The notes under the pieces: generated by a model | Database searches by the model: none | What the model was told of the DNA's origin: nothing | The model's input: the letters and a program-made list of their open reading frames with translations, nothing else | Shown: piece after piece, positions 41,901-50,785 of the stretch | How positions within the stretch are numbered: position 1 is the first letter of the stretch | Layout: the number at the start of each line of letters is the position of its first letter | Source of the DNA: JAGDXO01 sp964541025 | Lineage (GTDB): Archaea; Thermoplasmatota; Thermoplasmata; Thermoplasmatales; GCA-001856825 | Length of the DNA: 52,543 bases | Reading direction: 5' to 3' | Assembly: GCA_964541025.1 (NCBI GenBank) | Contig: CAZIOW010000007.1 | Location: forward strand, 1-52,543 | Translations under genes and position numbers: made by a program

Positions 41901-43007
41901 TCAATTCTCGCTCCACATATCATTTTCTATAATTTTAAGGTCTTCTATCTTGCTCCTTGTCCTTGGTCTCGATGGAAGGAAATAACAGTCACAGGATGAT
42001 GGTATCGAGAGGAAAATATCAAATGCACCTATTTTCTCAGACATCCTTTCAATCTCTATCTTATCAAAGCCAATCAGTGGTCTGAAGACAGGGATAGTGA
42101 TCTTTTCTTCTATGGTATTTAAATTATCTAAGGTCTGCGATGCTACCTGCCCCAGGTTCTCTCCGGTCACAATTGCCTTCGCCCCTATCTCCTCTGCATA
42201 TTTCTGTGCTTCTTCATACATGATTCTCTTGCAGAATATGCAGGTCCACTTCTCTTCCCCCTTCTCCCTAAGCTTCAGGACAGTGGGACCAAGGAGCTTG
42301 CGGTGGTCCATTATCTTGATTTCAATTGGATAGGGGCTGTACTTTTCCAATAGCTCCTTGTTCCTGAACACCTTTTCTAGGAGTCTGGCACTCTGGAAGT
42401 AATGTATGAGACTTATCTCCATTCCCCTCTTGAGCATCATGTATGCTGCCACAGGTGAATCTATTCCGCCTGATATCAATACAACGCCCCTCCCCTGAGT
42501 ACGGACTGGTATGCCTCCAGGGCCCTCCTGACTTTTAGTGTATATATATGTATGTTCCCTCCCAATATCGACCCCAATATTGAATTCATAATTATGAAGG
42601 TCAACCCTGGCTTCAGGATTATTACTCAGAATAATTTCACCAAGCCTAGACGAGTAATCCTGCGAAGTATAAGGAAATTCCTTGTACCTTCGGTTCACGG
42701 AAACTCTGAAGGTTCCATTTATCCTAATATCAGAAATTCTTTCCTCTATATCTTTTGTGGTGCTGTTTACCCTCTCAGCCACTGAGAAAGATGCTATACC
42801 GAACACTGTTGAAAGGATTGAGCTTATATCAACAGGTGTATCAATTATGAGTCTTGTCTGCTCAATCTCTATCTTGGCTTCGATTCCAAACTCATTCAGC
42901 TTCGCCATTATATTCCTTGCCAGAAGTTCTTCAAAGAAACCCCTGTTATCACCCTTAGTACCTATCTCAGAGTATCTGACCAAAGTTAGCACGTATGGAA
43001 AAGGCAT
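41901..43007 (-). CDS. thiI: ThiI, tRNA 4-thiouridine synthase
   Basis: Adenylates U8 of tRNA and inserts sulfur. About 368 residues from ATG 43007 (MPFPYVLTLVRYSEIGTKGD); a longer frame from 43112 adds 35 residues overlapping the divergent marC start and is not credible. An NFLD/THUMP region (about 55-165) precedes the PP-loop VVLISGGIDSPVAAYMM (about 170-186) and the EKWTCIFCKRIM block. No C-terminal rhodanese domain is present, as in other archaeal ThiI. It heads the operon with rnz, ogt/endoV and truA. Confidence 0.93.
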   Translation of the reverse strand: MPFPYVLTLVRYSEIGTKGDNRGFFEELLARNIMAKLNEFGIEAKIEIEQTRLIIDTPVDISSILSTVFGIASFSVAERVNSTTKDIEERISDIRINGTFRVSVNRRYKEFPYTSQDYSSRLGEIILSNNPEARVDLHNYEFNIGVDIGREHTYIYTKSQEGPGGIPVRTQGRGVVLISGGIDSPVAAYMMLKRGMEISLIHYFQSARLLEKVFRNKELLEKYSPYPIEIKIMDHRKLLGPTVLKLREKGEEKWTCIFCKRIMYEEAQKYAEEIGAKAIVTGENLGQVASQTLDNLNTIEEKITIPVFRPLIGFDKIEIERMSEKIGAFDIFLSIPSSCDCYFLPSRPRTRSKIEDLKIIENDMWSEN

Positions 43008-43085
43008 AACTATTTTAACTATTTTTCTTAGTGAAACAAGCAATTTAAATTGGAGATAAATATATAGAAAAAACAGGTCAAGAAT

Positions 43086-43697
43086 ATGGACGTTGTTACT
43101 ACATTCCTTCACATATTCATTCCACTATTCGTCGTGGTGGATCCATTCGCAGCAATGATTATGTTCATAGGTTACGCAAGAAATGCTTCAAAATATGAGA
43201 GGCGGAGAATAGTGAACGATGCTTCCTTGACCAGCTTCCTGATTCTGATATTCTTTGCATTTTTGGGATATTACATTCTGCTTTACTTCGGAATTTCAAT
43301 TGCAGCACTTGAAATTGCGGGAGGAATCCTTATACTGTTGACGAGTGTCGAGATGGTTACTGAAGGTGATAAACCATCCGGAGGCAGAAGGAAGAATACA
43401 CAGAGTGAACAGGGTAAAGACATGGGTATAGTTCCACTTGGAACACCTCTTCTTGCAGGTCCCGGTGCAATATCCCTTGTAATAATACTGATGCATGATT
43501 ACAACTGGATTTACGTTACCCTGAGTATTGTGCTTGTCTCTTTAGTTACGTACATTCTATTTGCGTCAAGTTTTTACATCTATGACCTGATAAAGGAGAA
43601 GGGGGCAAGGGCACTCACAAGAGTTTTCGGTGTCCTTGTAGCTGGCTTTGCAATACAGTATATACTTACAGGAATAGTTCTGTTTTTCCACATTTGA
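43086..43697 (+). CDS. MarC-family integral membrane protein
   Basis: 203 residues with six hydrophobic helices in two repeats. FIPLFVVVDPFAAMIMFIG (about 11-29) and MGIVPLGTPLLAGPGAISLVI (about 117-137) are the repeated family motifs. A polar loop, GDKPSGGRRKNTQSEQGK, separates them. Function in this family is unproven; some members have been proposed as transporters. It is divergent from thiI. Confidence 0.87.
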   Translation: MDVVTTFLHIFIPLFVVVDPFAAMIMFIGYARNASKYERRRIVNDASLTSFLILIFFAFLGYYILLYFGISIAALEIAGGILILLTSVEMVTEGDKPSGGRRKNTQSEQGKDMGIVPLGTPLLAGPGAISLVIILMHDYNWIYVTLSIVLVSLVTYILFASSFYIYDLIKEKGARALTRVFGVLVAGFAIQYILTGIVLFFHI

Positions 43698-43759
43698 GTG
43701 AATGTATAAGGGAGACAAGGAATCAAAATTCTTTTTATAAGTACAGTGGATACTAAAGA

Positions 43760-44353
43760 GTGCAAATCATAAAGGAAGACATGAAGAATCTGCCAAAGAT
43801 CATAGATCACGTTAAAAAGGGCCCAGTGGTTATGCCGACGGAAACGCTTTATGCCATAGTGGCTCCCATAATGGATAAGAATCTCTTTGATCAGGTTTAT
43901 TCCCTGAAGAATATGAAGATGAACACTGCTAGCCCAATTGGATTCTACGGTCTGAGGGACATGGAGAGATTCTGTGCAATGGATCAGGGGGCGAAAGACA
44001 TTGTGAAAAAGCTCATGCCTGGACCACTGACTCTCATACTTAATGCGAAGACAGATGGACACTGGGTAGTCAACAGGAAAATTGCAGCGAGGATCTCATC
44101 CAACAACCTTATAAGGGAAGTTGCAAGGGAAATAGGTCCAGTCACACTCATAGGTGCCAATATAAGGGGATTCAAATTGTCTTCAGATCTCAAGGAAATA
44201 ATAGCACAGTTCGGAGATAAAATATCGCTTTATGTGGACGGAGGCATATTAAAGGGTTTACCTTCCACCATCTATGATTACACCACCAAGACATTGATAA
44301 GGGAAGGTTCAATATCGATAAGAGAAATTAGGGGTGCTGAAAATGGAATATGA
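43760..44353 (+). CDS. Threonylcarbamoyl-AMP synthase (Sua5/YrdC family)
   Basis: Makes threonylcarbamoyl-AMP for t6A37 in ANN-decoding tRNAs. 197 residues, the YrdC-only form. GPVVMPTETLYAIVAPIMDK (about 21-40) and the LMPGPLTLIL block (about 84-93) are diagnostic. GTG start at 43760. A TATA-like TTTTTATAA (about 43731-43739) lies only some 25 bases upstream, so the transcript is probably leaderless. Its end overlaps the upstream side of the MetAP gene. Confidence 0.88.
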   Translation: MQIIKEDMKNLPKIIDHVKKGPVVMPTETLYAIVAPIMDKNLFDQVYSLKNMKMNTASPIGFYGLRDMERFCAMDQGAKDIVKKLMPGPLTLILNAKTDGHWVVNRKIAARISSNNLIREVAREIGPVTLIGANIRGFKLSSDLKEIIAQFGDKISLYVDGGILKGLPSTIYDYTTKTLIREGSISIREIRGAENGI

Positions 44354-45206
44354 TGATTATGTTCAGGCAGGTAAAATAGCCTCGATGGCCAGAAAAGAGG
44401 GTTACAGGATGATAGAGGAAAATGTGAAGCTTCTTGACGTTGCAGAATACGCAGAGGATCTTATAAGGAAAAGTGGTGCACAGATAGCATTCCCAGTCAA
44501 TTTATCAATCAATAATGAGGCGGCCCATTTCACTCCATCCCCTGGCAGTGATCTGGTATTCCACCAGGGAGACCTGGTTAAACTTGATCTTGGAGCAGAG
44601 ATAAACGGGTTCATAGCGGATACCGCAGTGACCAAGGAAGTATCGACAAATAACTGGTCAAACCTTATAAAAGCATCAGAGGAAGCTTTGAATAACGCTA
44701 TTAAAAAGGTGAAGATAGGTGCAATGACATCAGAAATAGGGAGGGAAATAGAGGCAACAATCAGGAGATATGGATACAATCCAGTATACAATCTTACTGG
44801 GCATACCCTTGAAAAGTACCTTCTTCACGCAGGCACTTCATTTCCAAATTATGATGATGGTTCAAGGGTCAAGCTGTACCCAGGAATGGCATTTGCAATA
44901 GAACCATTCGCAACGACTGGTAGAGGCAGGGTCAGGGGTCTTGAATTCGGGAACATAATGCTTTCCCTTAAGAATGAATCCATGGAATATCTCAGAGAGA
45001 TACATAAATTTTCGAGGGGTCTTCCATTTTCCATGAGGGATCTTGCAAGGCATTTCAGCAATTATGAGGAGATTGCGAAGGAATCAGAGAAGAAGAAATA
45101 CCTTTACTTTTACCCTGTACTCAAGGAAAATAAGGGAGAAATGGTCTCACAGACAGAGCATACCATATACCTCAGAGAGGACGGTCCTGTTGTAACAACT
45201 CTTTAA
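44343..45206 (+). CDS. map: Methionine aminopeptidase, type II
   Basis: Removes initiator methionine. About 287 residues from ATG 44343, which follows AGGGGTG; a GTG at 44334 would add three residues. Metal ligands are visible: two aspartates in VKLDLGAEINGFIADTAV, His in LTGHTLEKYLLH, Glu in FAIEPFATTG and Glu in SQTEHTIYL near the C terminus. The insert between the last two ligands marks type II. It overlaps the Sua5 stop by 11 nt, and its last 35 nt are antisense to tmk. Confidence 0.95.
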   Translation: MEYDDYVQAGKIASMARKEGYRMIEENVKLLDVAEYAEDLIRKSGAQIAFPVNLSINNEAAHFTPSPGSDLVFHQGDLVKLDLGAEINGFIADTAVTKEVSTNNWSNLIKASEEALNNAIKKVKIGAMTSEIGREIEATIRRYGYNPVYNLTGHTLEKYLLHAGTSFPNYDDGSRVKLYPGMAFAIEPFATTGRGRVRGLEFGNIMLSLKNESMEYLREIHKFSRGLPFSMRDLARHFSNYEEIAKESEKKKYLYFYPVLKENKGEMVSQTEHTIYLREDGPVVTTL

Positions 45207-45771
45207 TCTCCCTGTCAATTGAAACAAAAAGATAATCAAGAGAACAGTTGGAATCTATAAATTTTATATTCTTCAACCTTCCCTTGAGCCGGAAATACAT
45301 CTGCTGCACATTATCAAGGAATTCCCTCTTCTCAAATCTGGAAAATGATCCTCTCTTTCCTATCCTGTCAATAGCAATGTCCACATCTGAATAAAGCACA
45401 AACACGAAATCAGGAACTCTCGGAAGAAGGTTCTGCACCTGAATAAAGAAGTTGAAATACTCATCATAGGAAGGGAATCTCTTTGACAGGTATACGCCCT
45501 GATATGCATAGCTTGAATAGAGTGACCTATCTGATACATAGTTCCTGGCAGGATCAAGGTTCTTCAGAAAATTTGACCTGTCAGCCATGAAAAGGAAGAA
45601 ATCTGTTAGAGCATCCCATTCTTTTCCTACGATTATTTTTCCAATCTCATCAGCTGAAGGTTCCTGTATCTTTATGAAATTGAATTTTTCAGAGATATGA
45701 TTTGTCACATTTGTCTTTCCCGTTCCATCAATGCCTTCTATGGCTATATAAATGCTAGAAGAATGAATCAA
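45172..45771 (-). CDS. tmk: Thymidylate kinase
   Basis: Phosphorylates dTMP to dTDP. 199 residues. The P-loop is IAIEGIDGTGKTNVTNHI (about 8-25); SDRSLYSSYAYQG carries the DR(S/Y) motif (about 80-92), and the LID region is FSRFEKREFLDNVQQMYF. It is the last gene of a minus-strand unit running HAD phosphatase, radB, fen1, tmk, and its start overlaps the end of fen1 by 17 nt. Confidence 0.93.
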   Translation of the reverse strand: MIHSSSIYIAIEGIDGTGKTNVTNHISEKFNFIKIQEPSADEIGKIIVGKEWDALTDFFLFMADRSNFLKNLDPARNYVSDRSLYSSYAYQGVYLSKRFPSYDEYFNFFIQVQNLLPRVPDFVFVLYSDVDIAIDRIGKRGSFSRFEKREFLDNVQQMYFRLKGRLKNIKFIDSNCSLDYLFVSIDREIKELLQQDRPL

Positions 45772-46765
45772 TGCTTCTCTGCACCCCCGATTTTTTAATG
45801 TCCCTGAGCCTTGATAACGCTGACTTCACTCTTTCAACAGAGAAATTGTGCCTGGAAACAAGTATTTCCATGACTATGTTCTCATCAAGCTCTGGAATGG
45901 AAATATTGCCGGGATCTAAAACGTCAGGATTGAGGAATATCTGTTTTATTTCCTCATAATATTCTATTTTAATGTCAGGAATATTCTTCAATGAACCATA
46001 TTTCCTTATCAGCTGAAGCGCTTTCTTCGGGCCTATTCCCTTTATCCCTTCGTTGAAGTCAGTGCCTATGAGTATTCCCATATCTATCAGCTGTTCCCTT
46101 GTTATTGAAAGGGAGCGAAGAGTCTCCGTAAGGTCTATCATTTCAGGCGATACGTCCTGTGACCTGCCAGTTCTTGCATTCCTTCTTTTCCCTGTTATGG
46201 TGAGATTTCTTATGAGCCTTGGAGCACCGAATAAGAGGGAATCATAGTCCTGGGAAACAACTGAATAAACACGCCCCCTCTGGGAAAGAAACGATGCTTC
46301 CGCCTCCCCCTCTGATGGTGAATCTATTGTTGGTATTCCGAGTGCATTGAGCAGTTCCTTGGATTCATCAACCATTTCCTTCGTAAGCCTGGATGTTCTT
46401 GAGGCGAAGCTCTTTGCCCTCTCAACATCGCCCATTGCAAGTGATGCCCTGTACTCCTCCTCAGCCTTTTCCTTCAGTGCAATCCTCTCCTTTATTGTCT
46501 TATCCTTCAGGGGATGAGGCTTTCCGTCAAAAACATAGACAAGGATAATCCCGCTTTCCAGAAGACTGACGCTCCTGTAAAAAAGACCTGATAAATGTGA
46601 TGTAATGTTTCCCGAATTATCCTTCAGAGGGCTTCCATCGTATTCCCTGATATTGCTGAGAAACTGGTAAATGACGTTGAAAGCATCTACTCCAACCATC
46701 CTTCCATTAAGCGTCTTCAGATCTATTTCCTTAGGTTGAAGCAGCGAGGATATATCTACTCCCAT
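45755..46765 (-). CDS. fen1: Flap endonuclease 1
   Basis: Structure-specific nuclease that removes Okazaki flaps. 336 residues. The N-terminal nuclease block GRMVGVDAFNVIYQFLSNIRE (21-41), the DGKPHPLK strand, IDSPSEGEAEASFL (internal acidic cluster), and the helix-hairpin-helix GTDFNEGIKGIGPKKALQLI are intact. The C terminus QRSIDSFF is a PCNA-interacting PIP box. It lies 32 bp after radB. Confidence 0.96.
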   Translation of the reverse strand: MGVDISSLLQPKEIDLKTLNGRMVGVDAFNVIYQFLSNIREYDGSPLKDNSGNITSHLSGLFYRSVSLLESGIILVYVFDGKPHPLKDKTIKERIALKEKAEEEYRASLAMGDVERAKSFASRTSRLTKEMVDESKELLNALGIPTIDSPSEGEAEASFLSQRGRVYSVVSQDYDSLLFGAPRLIRNLTITGKRRNARTGRSQDVSPEMIDLTETLRSLSITREQLIDMGILIGTDFNEGIKGIGPKKALQLIRKYGSLKNIPDIKIEYYEEIKQIFLNPDVLDPGNISIPELDENIVMEILVSRHNFSVERVKSALSRLRDIKKSGVQRSIDSFF

Positions 46766-46797
46766 AGCTGATAATCAATTATTTTACGGTATTAAAT

Positions 46798-47466
46798 TTA
46801 TTCAATACCTTTTTCAGTTATAGAGAAAGAGCATCTCCTCTGTTCCGGGAGGCTCCTGTGCTTCATAACAACTATATCCCTCCTTCCCGAACCAGTTTTC
46901 TCTATTTTGAATATGGCCTTTGCAGTATGGGCCAAACCAGAACCACCGACGGGAAGGACATTGCTTGAATCCTTTTCTGTGTAAACCTGGTTCACAATTA
47001 TGATCGATATATTTAAACTCATTGCCAGGTTGTTGAGCATCTCAATTTGGTATGTCAATGTATTCCCATACCTCTTTCTCAATTCAGCCCTCTTATCCCT
47101 CTCAGCCCTGTAATGTGCGGTTATTGTATCAAAAATAATCATCCTTATGTCAGGAATGACCTGGGATAGATTTGCTATTTTCGTCACTGTTTCAAGCTGC
47201 TCGTCGTAGCTTCTGATTCTGAAGAATTTGATGTTTGAAAGTACATTCTGATCCTCAGTAATCTGTGCTATTCTCTCGCCTGAAACCCCTTCCGAGTCTA
47301 TATAAATGACAGTTCCATTTCTCGCTGAATTTATTGCCATGAAAAGACAGAAATTTGTTTTGCCTGTTCCTGCTTCTCCATATATTTCCGTTATTATCCC
47401 TGTCTCAATACCACCGCCAAGACATTCATCAAGCCTTAGAATCCCTGTTGAAATTCTTTCATTCAT
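46798..47466 (-). CDS. radB: RadB recombinase paralog
   Basis: RecA/RadA-family ATPase without the N-terminal helix-hairpin-helix of RadA, 222 residues, the RadB size. Walker A is IYGEAGTGKTNFCLFMA (about 28-44), Walker B IRMIIFDTITAHYRAE (about 107-122), and LPVGGSGLAHTAKAIFKIEK follows. RadB modulates RadA in archaeal recombination. Its start overlaps by 4 nt the stop of the upstream HAD gene, so they are coupled. Confidence 0.93.
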   Translation of the reverse strand: MNERISTGILRLDECLGGGIETGIITEIYGEAGTGKTNFCLFMAINSARNGTVIYIDSEGVSGERIAQITEDQNVLSNIKFFRIRSYDEQLETVTKIANLSQVIPDIRMIIFDTITAHYRAERDKRAELRKRYGNTLTYQIEMLNNLAMSLNISIIIVNQVYTEKDSSNVLPVGGSGLAHTAKAIFKIEKTGSGRRDIVVMKHRSLPEQRRCSFSITEKGIE

Positions 47467-48080
47467 AGCAGATCGTTAAGGGCTCTTGCAAGAGCACCGA
47501 GATCATTGTTCCTTATTATGATGTCAACGCCATCAATGTCTTCTTCTGAGTTGAACAAAATGGAATAATCTGAATTTGAAAACATATCCCTGTCCCAGGA
47601 GGAATCACCAACGGAAATTTTCTTGCCTTCATAACTTCTCAGAATCCTTCCCTTCTGGGAGGGTTCAACATATGCCCTTCCTCCCACAAGATACCCATCC
47701 ATAAAAATCAATTTGTTGGAATGCACTTCATCAATTGGATAAAAATCTCTGATTCTATTGACAATGACGTCAACCCCTCCTGAAATTGCAATCTTTTTTC
47801 CTCTGAAATTCCTGAGAAATTCCGATAGTATTTCATGATTTGGATTTGGAATAACATTCCTGCTTATATTGAGGAAATCGATGTCACGGATCTTCCCCAT
47901 TTTTTGGAGCCAGAGATTTACATCACGCCTGACAAATTCCTCATAACTAATTTTATTTTCAATGTAAAGTTTCAGGGAATCACCATTGTTCACTCCAAAG
48001 TAACTGTGAATGGTTGACCAGCTGCTCTTTGAGCTTAAAAGGACACCATCAACATCAAAGGCAAGAACAGTTTCCTTCAT
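47463..48080 (-). CDS. HAD-superfamily phosphatase (SerB-like)
   Basis: 205 residues. Motif I is LAFDVDGVLL (7-16, with Asp9 and Asp11), motif II AISGGVDVIV near 98, motif III the lysine in EPSQKGRIL, and motif IV VGDSSWDRDMF near 158-168. The C1 helical cap and SGG motif resemble phosphoserine phosphatases and related small-molecule phosphatases, but the substrate is uncertain. It is first in the operon with radB, fen1 and tmk, and follows the 5S rRNA gene by about 40 bp. Confidence 0.82.
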   Translation of the reverse strand: MKETVLAFDVDGVLLSSKSSWSTIHSYFGVNNGDSLKLYIENKISYEEFVRRDVNLWLQKMGKIRDIDFLNISRNVIPNPNHEILSEFLRNFRGKKIAISGGVDVIVNRIRDFYPIDEVHSNKLIFMDGYLVGGRAYVEPSQKGRILRSYEGKKISVGDSSWDRDMFSNSDYSILFNSEEDIDGVDIIIRNNDLGALARALNDLL

Positions 48081-48120
48081 TGTATCTCGTATGAATAATG
48101 AGTTAATTAATTTTTAAGTG

Positions 48121-48239
48121 GAGACAGCGATCCGCATTTCCCGTGCCCTCGCGGAACACAGTACGCGTGCGGAACGTGGACGGGCTTAACCTTCGGGTTC
48201 GAAATGAGACCGGGTGTTTCCCCGTCGCTATGGCCGTCA
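48121..48239 (-). rRNA. rrf: 5S ribosomal RNA
   Basis: Read on the minus strand, the molecule begins near GACGGCCATAGCGACGGGG (5' end about 48239) and contains the universal loop C/E segments ACCCGGTCTCATTTCGAACC and CCGAAGGTTAAGCCCG. The terminal helix is GACGGC with GCTGTC. No 16S, 23S or tRNA gene is adjacent. Unlinked rRNA genes are known from Thermoplasma. End positions are good to a few bases. Confidence 0.95.
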
Positions 48240-48261
48240 ACCAATACGTAATGGTGAAGGG

Positions 48262-48270
48262 GTATTTAAT
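48262..48270 (-). promoter_or_regulatory. 5S rRNA TATA box, overlapping the antiporter stop codon
   Basis: ATTAAATAC on the minus strand sits about 24-28 bases before the predicted 5S start and touches the stop codon of the upstream antiporter gene (48270-48272). No other A/T-rich box lies between the two genes. Confidence 0.6.
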
Positions 48271-49463
48271 CATTTTTTCTCCTCCAGATGCCTTGAATGT
48301 ACTGAGAACAATCCGGATCCTAACAGAATGCTGAGTATTACAATATAGAAAATTGTATTGGAGTAGGTGTTGAACAGGGTAGGATCAAGGGACAGCAGAA
48401 CACCAAGGAGCACGACAACAGTTGAACCCCTCAGGGAAAATGAAGACACTATATTCCTGTAGCTCCCCATCCATTTTGTTATACCATCGACTGAATAAAT
48501 CTCCGCATATCTTAAAGCAGCTAAGGTGAGTGTGACTATTGCAGCAAAAATAAGGGATTTTATGTCGAAAATATTCACGAACGTCCCTATGTATACATAG
48601 AAGAATGAAAGGACAAAAAATGAAATCTCGTCATTGAACATTGTCAGCTTTTCAGTATCGACCTCTCCAGCTATTTTAATCAATTTTGATATCTGGCCTG
48701 AACTTGATATTATCACTGAAAATGTGAATATTGAAAGAATGGGTGAAGCATTGAGGTAATCGGACAGGCCCCATAACAGGAATAGGATGGCCACTGTCAC
48801 CATGTAGTAATGCGGAGTTATGGCCTGTTTCAATGTTATGAGCCAGACAAGCCCTACAACTCCTCCAAGCACAATGCCCTCTGATATACTTGCGAAAAGA
48901 TTGCTTGCTATACCTATAACAGAGGAGTAGTTGTTTATGATATCAATTATGAGCAGGACAGCTATGATATTAAGAACGCTGTTGAAAATTGTCTCAATCT
49001 TTACCATATTTCTGATATTTTCGTCAATTTTCACCCGTTCTATAAGCGGAGTGATAAATGTTACAGATGTCTCGCTCAGAATGGCTGAAATAAGTACGCT
49101 CTCCAGGAGAGGTATGTTGAAAAGGAAATATAAAACAGGAGTTAATGTTGCAATTATGAACAGAACATCAACAGTTGCCACCGTTACTCCCTTTGAAATA
49201 ACCCCTTCGGAATTAGTGAAATTAATTCTAAGAAGACCCCCAAATACTATGAGTATAAGGGCTATGGTTCCAAAAAGTCCCACGAACTCCCTCAAAACCA
49301 AAAGATATTTCAGAGCTATAATGCCGGAATAATGAATCAGGATACCTATTAATAAAAGGAGAAGCATATCCGGAATTCTCTTCTTTCTAAAGGCTATTTC
49401 ACCTATAAAACCAAGGAAAATTATCCCGGATAGGATGATCAGGATTTCATTTTCTGAAATCAA
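48270..49463 (-). CDS. Cation:proton antiporter (CPA/Kef-type)
   Basis: 397-residue membrane protein with about 12 helices, of the monovalent cation:proton antiporter superfamily. Typical elements are the N-terminal GEIAFRKKRIPDMLLLLLIG, then ILIVFGGLLRINF, a core ILSETSVTFITPLIERVKI near 130-148 and FSLRGSTVVVLLGVLL near 345. No cytoplasmic TrkA-N domain is present. Ion preference cannot be stated. It is followed at once by the 5S rRNA gene, whose promoter overlaps its stop. Confidence 0.86.
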   Translation of the reverse strand: MISENEILIILSGIIFLGFIGEIAFRKKRIPDMLLLLLIGILIHYSGIIALKYLLVLREFVGLFGTIALILIVFGGLLRINFTNSEGVISKGVTVATVDVLFIIATLTPVLYFLFNIPLLESVLISAILSETSVTFITPLIERVKIDENIRNMVKIETIFNSVLNIIAVLLIIDIINNYSSVIGIASNLFASISEGIVLGGVVGLVWLITLKQAITPHYYMVTVAILFLLWGLSDYLNASPILSIFTFSVIISSSGQISKLIKIAGEVDTEKLTMFNDEISFFVLSFFYVYIGTFVNIFDIKSLIFAAIVTLTLAALRYAEIYSVDGITKWMGSYRNIVSSFSLRGSTVVVLLGVLLSLDPTLFNTYSNTIFYIVILSILLGSGLFSVHSRHLEEKK

Positions 49464-49507
49464 TATTCATATAGAGATTAATAATATAAAAAAATTTAGC
49501 AAAATTC

Positions 49508-50350
49508 TCAGATGAAACTATTCTCTAATTCCCCAATATTCTCTATCTTAATTCTCACAATATCCCCTTTTGACAGCCATTTTCTTTTCTCTTCGGGCAT
49601 ACCGCTGATCACGCCTTCAGGAGTACCAGTCGAAATTATATCCCCAGGTTCAAGCGGAATATAGTGTGAGATATAGCTGATTAATTTCCTGATGGAAAAT
49701 ATCATATTGGAAGTATTTGAATCCTGCCTAAGTTCTCCGTTGACATAAGTCTTAATATCGAGATCCTGGGGGTCTGAGATTTCATCTGAAGTCAGCATTT
49801 CAGGTCCATTGGGATAAAATTGATCAAGAGTCTTCCCAAGGAGATACTGGGAAGTTCTGTATTGCAGTTCCCTGGATGATATGTCGTTGCCGATGAAATA
49901 TCCAAACACGTATTTGAGAGCATTTTCTTCACTTACTCTAAAAGCTTTATATCCAATCGTGATGCCCAATTCTCCTTCATAATCTATTTTAAGACCATCA
50001 TCTATTATCTTTATCTTTTCCAAATGCGCTGCAAGACTGTTATTGAACTTGCTAAAAAGAACAGGGTATTTGGGGATTTCCTTTTTCGTCTCCTGGATGT
50101 GTGCCTGATAATTCAGACCTATGCATATTATCTTTCCCGGTTTCCATACAACAGGGGAATATACAGGATTCTTTAAATCAACTGCGCTGAAATCCCCTTT
50201 CCTCAATTTCGTTTTAATAGTTTCAACATAATTGAAAACATTCGCAATATCGACATTTTTTCTGATTAGCTCGGATACAGAAATAATTTCTTTCTCTTCT
50301 TTTACATACAATGCATCTTGATCATTCTCTTTCAGTCTTAAGAATCTCAT
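49508..50350 (-). CDS. Fumarylacetoacetate hydrolase (FAH) family protein
   Basis: 280 residues. Metal ligands are visible in IDYEGELGITIG (two glutamates, about 122-133) and IGNDISSRELQYR (Asp, about 152-164), after the strand ICIGLNYQAHIQETKK. The C terminus has PGDIISTGTPEGV, the family signature. Members include acylpyruvase, 2-keto-3-deoxy-sugar-acid dehydratase and homoprotocatechuate-pathway hydrolases; in thermoacidophiles a sugar-acid dehydratase role is possible but unproven. It is monocistronic by spacing. Confidence 0.9.
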   Translation of the reverse strand: MRFLRLKENDQDALYVKEEKEIISVSELIRKNVDIANVFNYVETIKTKLRKGDFSAVDLKNPVYSPVVWKPGKIICIGLNYQAHIQETKKEIPKYPVLFSKFNNSLAAHLEKIKIIDDGLKIDYEGELGITIGYKAFRVSEENALKYVFGYFIGNDISSRELQYRTSQYLLGKTLDQFYPNGPEMLTSDEISDPQDLDIKTYVNGELRQDSNTSNMIFSIRKLISYISHYIPLEPGDIISTGTPEGVISGMPEEKRKWLSKGDIVRIKIENIGELENSFI

Positions 50351-50785
50351 AGTGATGAAATAACATTAGCATTATTATTTTTTGAGGAGTTAGATTCTAA
50401 AAATGACAATATGAACTGTCAGATCAATTCCAAATAGTGATAGTACGCACTCTAAAGTCGTCTTGAATATCCTTTACTTTTAAAGAAACATAATTAATGG
50501 ACTCTAAGCATATTAAAAGGGTCATATGAAGGTATCCCAAGGATAAATTAAAACAGCTTACCTGAAATTCAGTAATGTTAATTGAGTTAAATTTCCAAAT
50601 GAATAGATTAGCTTGTGGAAATGAGAAAGGTCTGTTTTCCTTTTTCTGTAAATGGGAGTAAATTCTGAATAATCATAAAAGAGTCAGGGAATCAACTTAA
50701 TTATGACTAATCTTGGTAATAATGTTTAAATAATGTTCACAAAATCTAGCAAGCATAAAATACACGCATTTTATCAGAGAAACGG
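50351..50785. other. Intergenic region without a recognised gene
   Basis: 435 bases, strongly A/T-rich, with no frame longer than a few dozen codons that resembles a protein and no tRNA-like fold. TTTAAATA at 50725-50732 is a plausible TATA box for the flippase gene at 50786, giving a leader of some 30 bases. The left end should hold the FAH gene promoter (minus strand). Confidence 0.5.

Noticed and set aside
43008..43112. N-terminal 35-residue extension of ThiI
   Set aside because: It would overlap the divergent marC start and lacks similarity; ATG 43007 begins exactly at the conserved region.
48143..48334. 63-residue plus-strand frame over the 5S rRNA
   Set aside because: The sequence is the complement of a clear 5S rRNA; the frame has no coding features.
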